The notes: generated from the sequence alone by a model not told the origin. DNA of 64,000 nt from Bacteroidales bacterium (GCA_017464285.1 JAFUDT010000013.1:202962-266961); one strand, 5' to 3'; counted from the stretch's first letter, positions 55,515-63,942 are shown. Numbers and translations: made by a program.

Positions 55515-57092
55515 CTATCGGTTGTGAAGCAGGATTTTCTCGCCCTGGTGCAAGTAGAGGCCGTTTTCTGTGGGCTGGCCTTCCAAGGGGCGTCCGTCGG
55601 GGGTGTACCAGTTCCCGTCCCGCTTATTGTCGGCGGGAACCGTGACTCCGGTGCCGGTCGGCAGGCCCTGGCCGATCCAGTCGATGTAGGTGGCGAATGC
55701 TTTTTCCGTGAGGCCAAGATAAAAGCTCTGGCCGGCTTCCATATGATCGGCCTGGCTGAAATCCAGGATCATCATCTTGTCCTGGGGAATGATACCGCTT
55801 ACGGCCTGGCAGTTGCCGTAGGGCACAATCTGGTCATGGCGGGAGTGAAGCAGGACAATGCGGTGTTGCGGTGTCCAGCTATGGCAGAGAGAGTTGTCGT
55901 AGAGGGCACGATGCAGGGCGTGCATGGGGTGCTCGCTGTCGGCTGGCAGATTGCTTAAATGACCGGCATCGGCAAAGTAGGCATAGCATTCCGGGGTGAA
56001 CAACTGGCGCAGATCGGCTGTGATGTGGTAGTTATTCACAAACAAGACCGTTTTTTTCTTATGCTCTACGAAGAGCTGCTGCATTTCCCGGGCAGTATAG
56101 ACAGTGCCGTCAGCGGCTGTCAGGCCCTTCTCGGCCTGCTGGTAGAACAGCTCGGCAATCTGCATGGTGTTTTTCTGCAGGCCCGGCTTCAGAGCTTTGT
56201 CTTCGATCCAGCCGATAACGCCTGTATCCAGGAACTTCTTGCTGAAATAATCGCTCAGACAGTGTTGTTGCATATCGGGATGCGTGTCCAGCATCCCTTT
56301 GACGATGAGCGGCAGTACGACGGGCATGCTGAGCTGGTCTCGGCGGTGAGGGGTGCTGACGCCGTAGGAGCTGCCGTCGTCTTCGATATAGAAACGCAGC
56401 GTGCCGAGCAGGTCGTAGGGACCGTCACCGCAGACCGAGCCGGCCAGATGCAGTTCGCGACTGAGTCCGTTTTCCTCGATATAACGCTGGGTGGCCATGG
56501 CTGCGGCACCTCCCTGTGAGTAGCCGATGCAATAGGTCTTCCAGTCGGAGGCCAGGGGTGGGCAGCCGCTGTTTTCGGAAAGTTTGCGGTAGAGCTGCAA
56601 GCCGTAGCGGACGGCATCAGTGACCTGTCGGGCAGTGGTCCGCCAGTCCAGGTATGGGTGTATATGCTCCCGGGTGATGCCGTAGCCTTCGTAGTCGGGC
56701 ATGATGACCAGGCTGCGGTTCAGAGGCCGGCTATAGGCATGGCCCGGCAGACAGGCTGTCAGATAAGAGTCTCTCAGAACGATGGTGTCTTTCAGGCCGG
56801 TGGGACACTCGTAGTCGGCGAGGATGGTGATGTGGCATCCCACGATGACACTTTCTATGGTATCGTCTTCGGCCGGTGTCTCGGGCTGCCAGACTGCCAG
56901 GGCGGCCGACAGGACGACGGGCTGGCCGTCCGGGCCGGTGCTCGGATAGTTGAAGACGTAGAGCGGGTTGGCCTTGAAGCCGGTCCGCTCCAGAGATTCC
57001 GACACGCTCTGTGCGGAGAGCGTCATGGCCAGCACTGCCCAGAAGAAACTCAGCAGGGTAGTGAGGGGCCTCTCGCAGGCGTTTTCCGGCAT
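55515..57092 (-). CDS. Exported alpha/beta-hydrolase (secretory-lipase-like)
   Basis: Probable secreted or periplasmic esterase/lipase, ~525 residues from 57092 (MPENACERPLTTLLSFFWAV), where a signal peptide begins; an ATG at 57122 is also possible. The nucleophile elbow is CIGYSQGGAAAMATQ near 195 (GYSQGG, catalytic Ser), LHSRHDQIVPYGNCQAV near 420 contains the likely Asp, and DFSQADHMEAG near 450 the His. VIMPDYEGYGITREHIHPYL near 150 is typical of the LIP-type family. The C-terminal ~50 residues (NWYTPDGRPLEGQPTENGLY) resemble a sorting or carbohydrate-type tail of Bacteroidetes secreted proteins. Substrate unknown. Confidence 0.78.
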   Translation of the reverse strand: MPENACERPLTTLLSFFWAVLAMTLSAQSVSESLERTGFKANPLYVFNYPSTGPDGQPVVLSAALAVWQPETPAEDDTIESVIVGCHITILADYECPTGLKDTIVLRDSYLTACLPGHAYSRPLNRSLVIMPDYEGYGITREHIHPYLDWRTTARQVTDAVRYGLQLYRKLSENSGCPPLASDWKTYCIGYSQGGAAAMATQRYIEENGLSRELHLAGSVCGDGPYDLLGTLRFYIEDDGSSYGVSTPHRRDQLSMPVVLPLIVKGMLDTHPDMQQHCLSDYFSKKFLDTGVIGWIEDKALKPGLQKNTMQIAELFYQQAEKGLTAADGTVYTAREMQQLFVEHKKKTVLFVNNYHITADLRQLFTPECYAYFADAGHLSNLPADSEHPMHALHRALYDNSLCHSWTPQHRIVLLHSRHDQIVPYGNCQAVSGIIPQDKMMILDFSQADHMEAGQSFYLGLTEKAFATYIDWIGQGLPTGTGVTVPADNKRDGNWYTPDGRPLEGQPTENGLYLHQGEKILLHNR

Positions 57093-57141
57093 AAACTTAT
57101 CGTGGCATTGCTCCAATGTCATGGCGACTTTTTTTGCGCTG

Positions 57142-57170
57142 CAAAAATAGCGCAAAATTCTATACCTTTG
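57142..57170. promoter_or_regulatory. Divergent -7 boxes between the hydrolase gene and the AraC remnant
   Basis: TATTTTTG on the minus strand (57149-57142) faces the hydrolase gene, and TACCTTTG on the plus strand (57163-57170) faces the AraC remnant starting at 57199. Both match TAnnTTTG. The plus-strand one has outlived the gene it served. No standard -33 element was seen for either. Confidence 0.5.
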
Positions 57171-57198
57171 CCTGTTCCCGGATGTCATCGCCGATATT

Positions 57199-57606
57199 AT
57201 GTCTATGAACTATTGCCAACTGCTGTACACCGCCATCGACCGCCGCCGACCGTCGGATTTTTATTCGACTGATTTCGAGGCTGATTTCCTGGTCGTAACG
57301 GGCGAATTTCTGTCTCAGTACAACCCTGAGATGGTTTGGGCATCGAAGGGTTTTGTATTCATCCGGACCTGTCCGTCGTTCCATTTGGACAACGAAAGCC
57401 TGCGACTTATCAAAGATGATTTCGGCCTCTTCCGGTGTCGGCAGGTGCTCGGGTCGCCGTTTCGACGCGAAGTGTCGGGGCGTGTGCTGCAGATTTTCCT
57501 TTATGACCTGTGGACGGTGTATCAGCACGGGCTGGCGGCGATGGAATCCTCAGACCGCAGCGCACAGTTGTTTGTGAGATTTCTCGGCTTGCTTCAGACG
57601 CATGTC
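57199..57606 (+). pseudogene. AraC-family regulator, N-terminal fragment
   Basis: About 135 residues (MSMNYCQLLYTAIDRRRPSD onward) match the N-terminal sensing domain and linker of Bacteroidales AraC-type regulators: FLSQYNPEMVWASKGFVFIR, VLQIFLYDLWTVYQ and SAQLFVRFLGLLQTHVR, the last being the stretch just before the first helix-turn-helix in relatives. The DNA-binding domain is missing. At about 57600-57607 the sequence passes out of frame into an acetyltransferase, and the old frame runs on to a stop at 57675. It cannot bind DNA in the usual way. Cause: most simply a deletion joining two genes. Confidence 0.75.
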
Positions 57607-58034
57607 CGTACGATGAGTACAACGCACTTGCGCGTGATCTCTTCGGCGATAGTCTCGGCGAAGGCGCCTGGGTGATGCCCGGTCTTACGGGGGTCTGTTT
57701 TGACCGGGTACATATCGGGAAGGATGTGATGATCATGAACAACTGCCTGATGATGGCCCGTGGCGGCATCATCATCGACGACGGTGCGATGATTGCCGCC
57801 AATGTACAGCTGATTTCCAACAATCACGACCTCCACGACCGCCAGATACTCCTCTGCAAACCAGTCCATATCTGCGAGAACGTCTGGATCGGAGCTGGCG
57901 CCACCATCCTGCCCGGTGTGACCGTTGGCAAGAATGCCGTCGTGGCAGCCGGCGCTGTGGTCACCAAGGATGTGGCACCCGACACCATCGTGGGCGGCAA
58001 TCCGGCAAAACTTATCAAACACATTGAGCAATAG
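57600..58034 (+). pseudogene. Hexapeptide acetyltransferase, 5'-truncated
   Basis: About 140 residues from YDEYNALARDLFGDSLGEGA to the normal end GGNPAKLIKHIEQ. The left-handed beta-helix repeats are intact (VHIGKDVMIMNN, GIIIDDGAMIAANVQLISNNHDLH, VWIGAGATILPGVTVGKNAVVAAGAVVTKDV by position), including the catalytic-type His in NNHDLH of maltose/galactoside acetyltransferases. The ~45 N-terminal residues of the family are absent and replaced by out-of-frame AraC sequence. An in-frame methionine at 57510 could start a chimeric product, but its leader is a frame shadow of the AraC remnant. Probably non-functional, though the active site is present. Confidence 0.7.
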
Positions 58035-58215
58035 TATGATGAAACAAACGATTTTAACCGCAACAATCATTTTGAGTATGACGACTATGTATGCGCAAAA
58101 CCAATCCTACCTCATGCTGAACAACGGCGTGAAGATGCCCCAGTTAGGCCTGGGACTGTACATGATTCCCGATGGTGACGAGACCTACAGCTCGGTTCGC
58201 ACCGCCCTTGAAAAC
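58035..58215 (+). pseudogene. Aldo/keto reductase, N-terminal fragment cut by the island
   Basis: Starting at ATG 58035, an exported N-terminus (MMKQTILTATIILSMTTMYA) leads into the aldo/keto reductase start LMLNNGVKMPQLGLGLYMIP and SVRTALENGYR. In intact relatives the next residues are the IDTA...YGNE active-site region, but here the sequence changes to unrelated SGILKTRKQQ and stops at 58305. Only about 60 of ~280 residues remain and no catalytic tetrad is present. The point near 58215 marks the left edge of the AT-richer defence DNA. Confidence 0.75.
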
Positions 58216-58373
58216 GGTTATCGCAGTGGAATCCTGAAGACTAGAAAACAGCAATGCGATACATTGGCAGTTTCTTTTCGCCAAAGTGTTTGTTTTCGAC
58301 AATAATTCGTATCCTGGCGGCGTGCATTTCTGAGAGTTTTTCTCAAAATTGTTCGTGGTCTTGTTTTTATATG

Positions 58374-58381
58374 TATATTTG
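58374..58381 (+). promoter_or_regulatory. Candidate -7 box for the defence operon
   Basis: TATATTTG is an exact TAnnTTTG, 40 bases before the ATG at 58421. A TTTG-like element about 20 bp upstream is only partly matched (TTGT near 58349). Confidence 0.55.
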
Positions 58382-58420
58382 CATCTTGAATATAAAAACC
58401 TCATCTTGATAGAAGTGGAT

Positions 58421-59689
58421 ATGTTGCTTGAATTCACAGTAGAAAATCATCGCTCGTTTTATGACAGAAGGACGCTTGAACTGCAATCCCGCAAACTGAG
58501 TGAAGATGCCAAAGACAATGTTGCTCACGAGTTGTCATACTCCGTTTTGAAGACACTTGCAATCTATGGTGCCAACTCCAGTGGTAAGTCGAATCTGGTG
58601 GATGCTTTGCAAGCCATGAAGTTTTCCGTGCTATCTTCTGTAAAGTTGAACCCCAACGATCCTCTTTCATACACCCCGTTCCTGCTTTTGAAAGACAATA
58701 CCAAACCCACGCTGTTTGAGGTCGTGTTTTTGAAAGATGGTTTTTGCTATCGTTATGGTTTTTCATACACACGGACAGAAATTGTTGAAGAATGGCTGTT
58801 CCGTAAGACCACGAAACGTTCAAAGGAACAGGTGCTTTTCATCCGGAACAGCGACGGCATTGCTTTCGAGGATGACAAATTCCCTGACGGAGTCGGTCTG
58901 GAGTCCAAGTTGAACGGAAACCGCCTGTTTCTCTCGCTTTGCGCACAATTGGGTGGCGAGATTTCCAGCCGTGTGATTTCATGGTTTGAGAAAGATTTCC
59001 ACGTGGTTTCCGGCTTGAACAATCAGGAATACCGCCTGTTTTCACAAATGCAGTTCCATCAGCACAGGGAGACCAGTAAAAAAGCATTGGATTTCTTTAA
59101 AACCCTACAGTTAGGCTTTGATGAGATTTCCACCCGTGAAGAAGAGGTCTCCATTCCGGATGGCTTGCCGAAAGAGTTCCTCCCTCTGTTTACCAAAGAG
59201 GTGGTTGGCAAGAAGCGTATAGAAACTGAATCGATTCACAACATGTATGATAAAAACGGTGTTGTCTGCGGTTCGGTCCACTTCCCGTTTGACGAAAACG
59301 AGTCGTCGGGAACTCGCAAGCTGTTCGACATGTCGGGGCCGATTTTCGACACGCTGGAGAAGGGAACAGTCCTTGTGGTGGACGAGCTGGATGCGAAGAT
59401 GCACCCGCTGATTTCCCAGCAGATTATCCGCCTGTTCAACAGTCCGACCACCAACCCTCACCACGCGCAGCTGATTTTCACCACGCACGACACACATCTG
59501 TTGTCCACCAAGATGCTCCGCCGCGATCAGATCTGGTTCACGGAGAAGAACCGCTCGGAGCAGACGGACCTGTACTGTCTGACGGACATTGTGCTGCCCG
59601 ACGGCACAAAGCCCCGCAACGACGCCAATTACGAGAAGAACTATATTGCAGGGAGATACGGGGCGGTGCCGTATATTGTTAACGACTAA
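58421..59689 (+). CDS. AAA-family ATPase (RloA/AbiLi-like)
   Basis: ATPase of 422 residues related to SMC/ABC-type AAA_15/AAA_21 proteins. The start at ATG 58421 gives MLLEFTVENHRSFYDRRTLEL, a characteristic beginning; the frame extends upstream into non-coding AT-rich DNA. Walker A is GANSSGKSN at 50-58. Walker B is TVLVVDELDAKMHPL near 316-330, and the sensor-type LIFTTHDTHLLS follows near 350. The central ~250 residues are the family's insertion with coiled-coil tendency. Paired with an RloB-like gene 11 bases on, it matches the RloAB/AbiL arrangement, in which the ATPase probably senses infection and licenses the partner. Role inferred from family and context. Confidence 0.85.
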   Translation: MLLEFTVENHRSFYDRRTLELQSRKLSEDAKDNVAHELSYSVLKTLAIYGANSSGKSNLVDALQAMKFSVLSSVKLNPNDPLSYTPFLLLKDNTKPTLFEVVFLKDGFCYRYGFSYTRTEIVEEWLFRKTTKRSKEQVLFIRNSDGIAFEDDKFPDGVGLESKLNGNRLFLSLCAQLGGEISSRVISWFEKDFHVVSGLNNQEYRLFSQMQFHQHRETSKKALDFFKTLQLGFDEISTREEEVSIPDGLPKEFLPLFTKEVVGKKRIETESIHNMYDKNGVVCGSVHFPFDENESSGTRKLFDMSGPIFDTLEKGTVLVVDELDAKMHPLISQQIIRLFNSPTTNPHHAQLIFTTHDTHLLSTKMLRRDQIWFTEKNRSEQTDLYCLTDIVLPDGTKPRNDANYEKNYIAGRYGAVPYIVND

Positions 59690-59700
59690 ACCCTTTTACC

Positions 59701-60408
59701 ATGCCTGCGAACAGAATAAAATTGGAACCAGCACTTGAACGTCGTTACGCACGGAAAGCCCAACGACGCAAAAGTCGGCAGATTGTGTGCAAAATCCTCA
59801 TCGTGTGTGAAGGAACCAAAACAGAACCAAACTACTTTGAGGCATTTAAAACCCTCAATGGCGGAACAATTGTATATGACATTGACGTGAGAGGGTTAGG
59901 ACAAAACACTACAGATGTGGTAGATAAGGCTATTGAACTCAAGAGCAAAGGGGATTATGACCGTGTTTGGGCGGTGTTTGACAAAGATTCGTTTTCTGCC
60001 AACAAGTTCAACGGAGCCATTATTAAAGCGCAAAACAATGGCATTGAATGCGCATGGAGCAACGAAGCCTTTGAACTGTGGTATCTGTATCATTTCATGA
60101 ATAGGGTTACAGCAATGAGTCGCACCGAATACAAGCGTGCCATTTCCGAGGCTGTGAACAACTCTCCGCAATACAAGAAGAGAAAAGTTTACGAATATGC
60201 CAAGAATGACAAAGACAACTATCGCATTATGACCACCTACGGCTCCATGGAAAATGCCATCAGGTTTGCCGAGGCGAAGAGTTGCGACTACACTGACCAG
60301 CGTTATGCCACACACAATCCTTGCACGATGGTTTTCAAGTTGGTACGGCAGTTGATCGGGAAAGATGAAGAGCTGAACAACGAATTGACAAATAAGATTG
60401 AAGAATAA
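59701..60408 (+). CDS. RloB-family protein (TOPRIM-like, AbiLii-like)
   Basis: A 235-residue basic protein of the RloB/AbiLii family. The first conserved block is KILIVCEGTKTEPNYFEAF near 31-49, with Glu37 as the likely metal ligand; the second is VWAVFDKDSFSANKF near 89-103, with Asp94 and Asp96. This E...DxD pattern resembles TOPRIM nucleases, and a nuclease effector role is inferred. AFELWYLYHF near 122 is another family motif. The name RloB comes from R-linked ORFs of Campylobacter type I restriction loci, which fits the methyltransferase and specificity genes directly downstream. The gap to the next gene is 12 bases. Confidence 0.85.
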   Translation: MPANRIKLEPALERRYARKAQRRKSRQIVCKILIVCEGTKTEPNYFEAFKTLNGGTIVYDIDVRGLGQNTTDVVDKAIELKSKGDYDRVWAVFDKDSFSANKFNGAIIKAQNNGIECAWSNEAFELWYLYHFMNRVTAMSRTEYKRAISEAVNNSPQYKKRKVYEYAKNDKDNYRIMTTYGSMENAIRFAEAKSCDYTDQRYATHNPCTMVFKLVRQLIGKDEELNNELTNKIEE

Positions 60409-60420
60409 ACAAATAAAGAT

Positions 60421-62493
60421 ATGATAACCATTTCAGAAATACTGAAAGACAGCAATTACAGCCTCTCGCAATTTAGTAATGACAAAATAATGGCCTTGGA
60501 AAACAACATCTTCGAAAAGGATGTGAAAGGCAAAACGATGCCTTACTTCAAGTGCTTGGTGCGAAACAAGGAAATTAAACTGACGCCAGAGGAAATTGTA
60601 CGACAGTTATACATTATGGTGCTGACCGAGGATTTCCATTACCCAGTTTCACGAATGGAACTTGAATATGTGGTTACGTTTGGACGTGAAAAAAAACGTG
60701 CCGACATTGTCATTTTTGACAAAGACCAAACATACACACCGTATATCATAGTTGAGTTGAAAAGTCCCAAACTGAAAGACGGTAAGGAGCAATTGAAAGG
60801 CTATTGCAACGGTACGGGTGCGCCAATTGGCGTTTGGACAAATGGCGAAAGTATTTCGTATTATCATCGCAAAGACCCGAATTTCTTTGAAGATATTCCG
60901 ATTATACCCAAAGCCAATGAAAAACTTTCTGACATTCTGAGCGAGCGTTGGTTTATTGATGACTTGGTGAAGAAAGACAAGTTGGTTAATGAACGCAAGT
61001 CATTGAAGGACTTGATTTTGGAAATGGAAGACGAAGTGCTTGCCAATGCCGGTGTGGATGTGTTTGAGGAAGTTTTCAAACTTATCTTCACCAAATTATA
61101 TGACGAGATGGAAAGCGGCAGAAAGAAAGACCGCCACCTTGAGTTCCGCAACTACGGCGACACGGAAACTGAATTGAAGGAAAAGCTCCAAAACCTTTTC
61201 AACGAGGCAAAGGAGAAGTGGTCGGGCGTTTTTACTGAAGATGCCAAACTGATGCTGACACCTTCACATTTGTCGGTTTGTGTGAGTTCGTTGCAAGATG
61301 TGAAACTCTTTAATTCCAACCTTGATGTGGTGGACGAAGCTTTTGAATATCTGATAAACAAAAGCAGCAAAGGCGAAAAAGGGCAATATTTCACACCTCG
61401 TTATGTGATTGACATGTGTGTTCGAATGCTGAATCCATCGGCATCTGAAACCATGATTGACACGGCGGCTGGCAGTTGCGGCTTCCCTGTGCATACCATT
61501 TTCTATGTTTGGCAAAAGATTTTGGAGAGTAAGGGATTGAAGAAAAGTCATCTGTTCACCTTGGAACAAAAACCGCAGGAATGTACAGATTATGTGCAAA
61601 ACAAGGTTTTTGCCATTGATTTTGACGAAAAGGCGGTTCGTGTGGCAAGAACGTTGAATTTGATTGCCGGTGACGGACAAACCAATGTTTTGCACCTCAA
61701 CACATTGGATTACGAGCGTTGGGATGAAAACCTAAAGGACGAGAATTGGCAGGAAACATACTTTGAGGGTTGGAAGAAACTGAAAAAGATGCGTGTTGAC
61801 AAAAACAGCAACCGTGATTTCCAATTCGACATTCTCATGGCCAATCCGCCTTTTGCTGGTGATATAAAGGAAAGCAGAATCCTCTCAAAATACGAATTGA
61901 GCAAGAATGCGGCAGGCAAAATGGCAAGCAAAGTGGGACGAGACATACTTTTCATTGAGCGCAATCTCGACTTTTTGAAACCCGGAGGGCGTATGGCCAT
62001 CGTGTTGCCACAAGGCCGTTTCAACAACAGCAGCGACAAATACATCCGCGATTACATTGCCGAGCGTTGCCGCATTTTAGCAGTGGTGGGCTTGCATGGA
62101 AATGTGTTCAAGCCACACACAGGAACAAAAACAAGCGTGTTGTTCGTCCAGAAATGGGATGATGTGCTATGCCCGAAAAAAGAGGATTATCCTATCTTCT
62201 TTGCCACTATGCAGGAGCCGAGCAAGGATAACAGCGGCGAGAAGATTTTCGTCAAGAGGAGCGATTTCCCATACGCAAGAATAAACAAAGAGGAAGCCGT
62301 TGCGAACAAAATAGTTTGCGACCCACCTGCGCATTATGAAGTAACGCCTAAAGAAAACAACGAATACCTCTTGGATTCACACGGACATCTCATTGTGAAG
62401 CACGACCTTTTCAACCATGACGGCTTGACCAAAGACGGCATTGCCGAGGCTTTCGCCGAATTTGCCAAAAAAGAAGGGCTGAGTTTTTTTTGA
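60421..62493 (+). CDS. Adenine DNA methyltransferase (HsdM type) with fused HsdR-N-like nuclease domain
   Basis: A 690-residue protein. The N-terminal ~150 residues resemble the type I restriction R-subunit N-terminal domain, with a PD-(D/E)XK pattern: RADIVIFD (Asp95), YIIVELKSP (Glu112, Lys114) and a following Gln124. A linker (~170-270) leads to an N6-adenine methyltransferase of HsdM type: GQYFTPRYVID at 321-331, the SAM motif DTAAGSCGF at 347-355, and the catalytic NPPF at 475-478. It thus could cut and methylate in one chain, with the HsdS protein giving sequence specificity. No R-subunit helicase is seen in the window. The gene ends in a run of eight T residues running into the next start. 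Confidence 0.88.
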   Translation: MITISEILKDSNYSLSQFSNDKIMALENNIFEKDVKGKTMPYFKCLVRNKEIKLTPEEIVRQLYIMVLTEDFHYPVSRMELEYVVTFGREKKRADIVIFDKDQTYTPYIIVELKSPKLKDGKEQLKGYCNGTGAPIGVWTNGESISYYHRKDPNFFEDIPIIPKANEKLSDILSERWFIDDLVKKDKLVNERKSLKDLILEMEDEVLANAGVDVFEEVFKLIFTKLYDEMESGRKKDRHLEFRNYGDTETELKEKLQNLFNEAKEKWSGVFTEDAKLMLTPSHLSVCVSSLQDVKLFNSNLDVVDEAFEYLINKSSKGEKGQYFTPRYVIDMCVRMLNPSASETMIDTAAGSCGFPVHTIFYVWQKILESKGLKKSHLFTLEQKPQECTDYVQNKVFAIDFDEKAVRVARTLNLIAGDGQTNVLHLNTLDYERWDENLKDENWQETYFEGWKKLKKMRVDKNSNRDFQFDILMANPPFAGDIKESRILSKYELSKNAAGKMASKVGRDILFIERNLDFLKPGGRMAIVLPQGRFNNSSDKYIRDYIAERCRILAVVGLHGNVFKPHTGTKTSVLFVQKWDDVLCPKKEDYPIFFATMQEPSKDNSGEKIFVKRSDFPYARINKEEAVANKIVCDPPAHYEVTPKENNEYLLDSHGHLIVKHDLFNHDGLTKDGIAEAFAEFAKKEGLSFF
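62484..62491 (+). repeat. T8 homopolymer at the methyltransferase/specificity gene junction
   Basis: Eight T residues overlap the last codons of the methyltransferase (AGT TTT TTT TGA). One extra T, or a -1 ribosomal slip on T-TTT-TTT, would read through into the specificity frame without an intervening stop and give a fused M-S protein. Confidence 0.8.
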
Positions 62494-63914
62494 GTAGCCC
62501 TTTCAACGAGGAAAAGTATAAGCGGTTGTTGGAAGGGCTGGAGATTAGCGAGGTGAAATGGTCCTATGTGAAATCACATAGCGATGTTGTTAGATTTGAT
62601 AGTTACTACTACACACGAGAGTTTCTATCTGACGAAAACATCATTACAAAACAAAAGAATAAAACGCTAAAAGAGTTAAAGGCGGAACTGTTGAGTTTCG
62701 GAGCATATTCACTTAATAATTATGTCGAATATAAAAATTCTGGAATTCCATTTATTCGCGGGGTAAATATGAAAGATGGAGTTTTAGACTTTTCCGATAT
62801 TTTGTATATTGATAATGAAGCACATAACCTACTTTGGAAATCTGAAGTAAAGCCAAATACCATTTTGCTATCGATGTCTGGAACCATTGGCGACGTGGCG
62901 ATTGCAATGCCAGAATACAAGTATCCAATGAATTCCAATCAAGATATTGCAAAGATTACATTGAAAGGTGGATTGAATCCATTTTATCTATATGCTTTTT
63001 TGCGTTCAAAATATGGTCAAAATTTTTTGAAACGAGAAGCTCGTGGGAGTGTTCAACAACATGTGTTTTTGTCACAAATGGAAATGATTAGAGTTCCATT
63101 ATTAAATACTACCTTTCAAAACCAAATAGAACAAATTGTAAGAGCAGGCCATTCAAGCTTATCCAAATCCAAGTCTCTTTATTCTGAAGCAGAAGAGTGT
63201 CTACTTGCAGAACTTGGACTTAAAGGCTGGCAACCCAACAATAAGCCAGTCAACATCAAGCAACTGAAAGAATCCTATTTGGCAAGTGGCAGATTAGATG
63301 CGGAGTATTATCTGCCGAAATATGAGGATTATACCAGTTTCATTAGAAAATACAAGAATGGAGCAGATGTATTGGGAAACATCTGTACATTGAATGAAAA
63401 GAATTTCAATCCATTAGACAATAGCGAGTACAAGTATATCGAACTAAGTAACATCGGCAATTCTGGTGAAATAACCGGATGTACCACTTCAATTGGAGCA
63501 GAATTGCCATCGAGGGCAAGGCGACTTGTGCGCGCGAATGATGTTATTGTCTCTTCCATTGAAGGCTCTTTGCAGAGTGTGACTTTGGTAACAGACGAAT
63601 ACGACAAGGCGATTTGTTCAACTGGCTTTTATGTTGTGAAATCCGAAACAATTAATCCTGAGACACTATTGGTGTTGTTTAAATCAGAGCCTATGCAAAA
63701 CCTTTTGAAACAAGGATGCTCGGGAACAATACTAACCGCCATTGGCCGAAACGAACTGCAAAACATTGTGATGCCTAAAATAAGAAATGAGGTGCAGATC
63801 GAAATTGCAACATACGTCAAAAAGAGCATTTCCTTGCGCAACGAGGCGAAGCAACTACTTGAAAGTGTAAAACTTAAAGTAGAAGATGCAATTTCTACCC
63901 CCCCATTTAATTGA
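62490..63914 (+). CDS. Type I-like specificity subunit (HsdS)
   Basis: Directs the methyltransferase to its DNA site, 474 residues. The start is a TTG at 62490 that overlaps the methyltransferase stop (TTGA); no ATG fits better. Two half-repeats are visible, each a target-recognition domain followed by a helical spacer. First: DVVRFDSYYYTREFL, GIPFIRGVNMKDG, ILLSMSGTIGDVAIA, SVQQHVFLSQMEMIRVPLL. Second: SGRLDAEYYLPKYEDY, YKYIELSNIGNSGEITG, DVIVSSIEGSLQSV, GTILTAIGRNELQNIVMP. The two recognition domains differ, implying a bipartite target. Its base composition is the most AT-rich in the window, fitting horizontal origin. Confidence 0.88.
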   Translation: MSSPFNEEKYKRLLEGLEISEVKWSYVKSHSDVVRFDSYYYTREFLSDENIITKQKNKTLKELKAELLSFGAYSLNNYVEYKNSGIPFIRGVNMKDGVLDFSDILYIDNEAHNLLWKSEVKPNTILLSMSGTIGDVAIAMPEYKYPMNSNQDIAKITLKGGLNPFYLYAFLRSKYGQNFLKREARGSVQQHVFLSQMEMIRVPLLNTTFQNQIEQIVRAGHSSLSKSKSLYSEAEECLLAELGLKGWQPNNKPVNIKQLKESYLASGRLDAEYYLPKYEDYTSFIRKYKNGADVLGNICTLNEKNFNPLDNSEYKYIELSNIGNSGEITGCTTSIGAELPSRARRLVRANDVIVSSIEGSLQSVTLVTDEYDKAICSTGFYVVKSETINPETLLVLFKSEPMQNLLKQGCSGTILTAIGRNELQNIVMPKIRNEVQIEIATYVKKSISLRNEAKQLLESVKLKVEDAISTPPFN

Positions 63915-63942
63915 TAATCAAGTAGTTATAAAGCACTACCAA

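Noticed and set aside
57510..58034. A 174-residue intact acetyltransferase starting at 57510
   Set aside because: Its first ~30 residues are the out-of-frame reading of the AraC remnant and do not match the family's N-terminus.
58421..60408. Calling the ATPase and its partner a PARIS (AriA-AriB) system
   Set aside because: The arrangement is similar, but the second protein's CEGTKTEPNYF and FDKDSF motifs fit RloB/AbiLii better than the DUF4435 partner of PARIS. A profile search would settle it.
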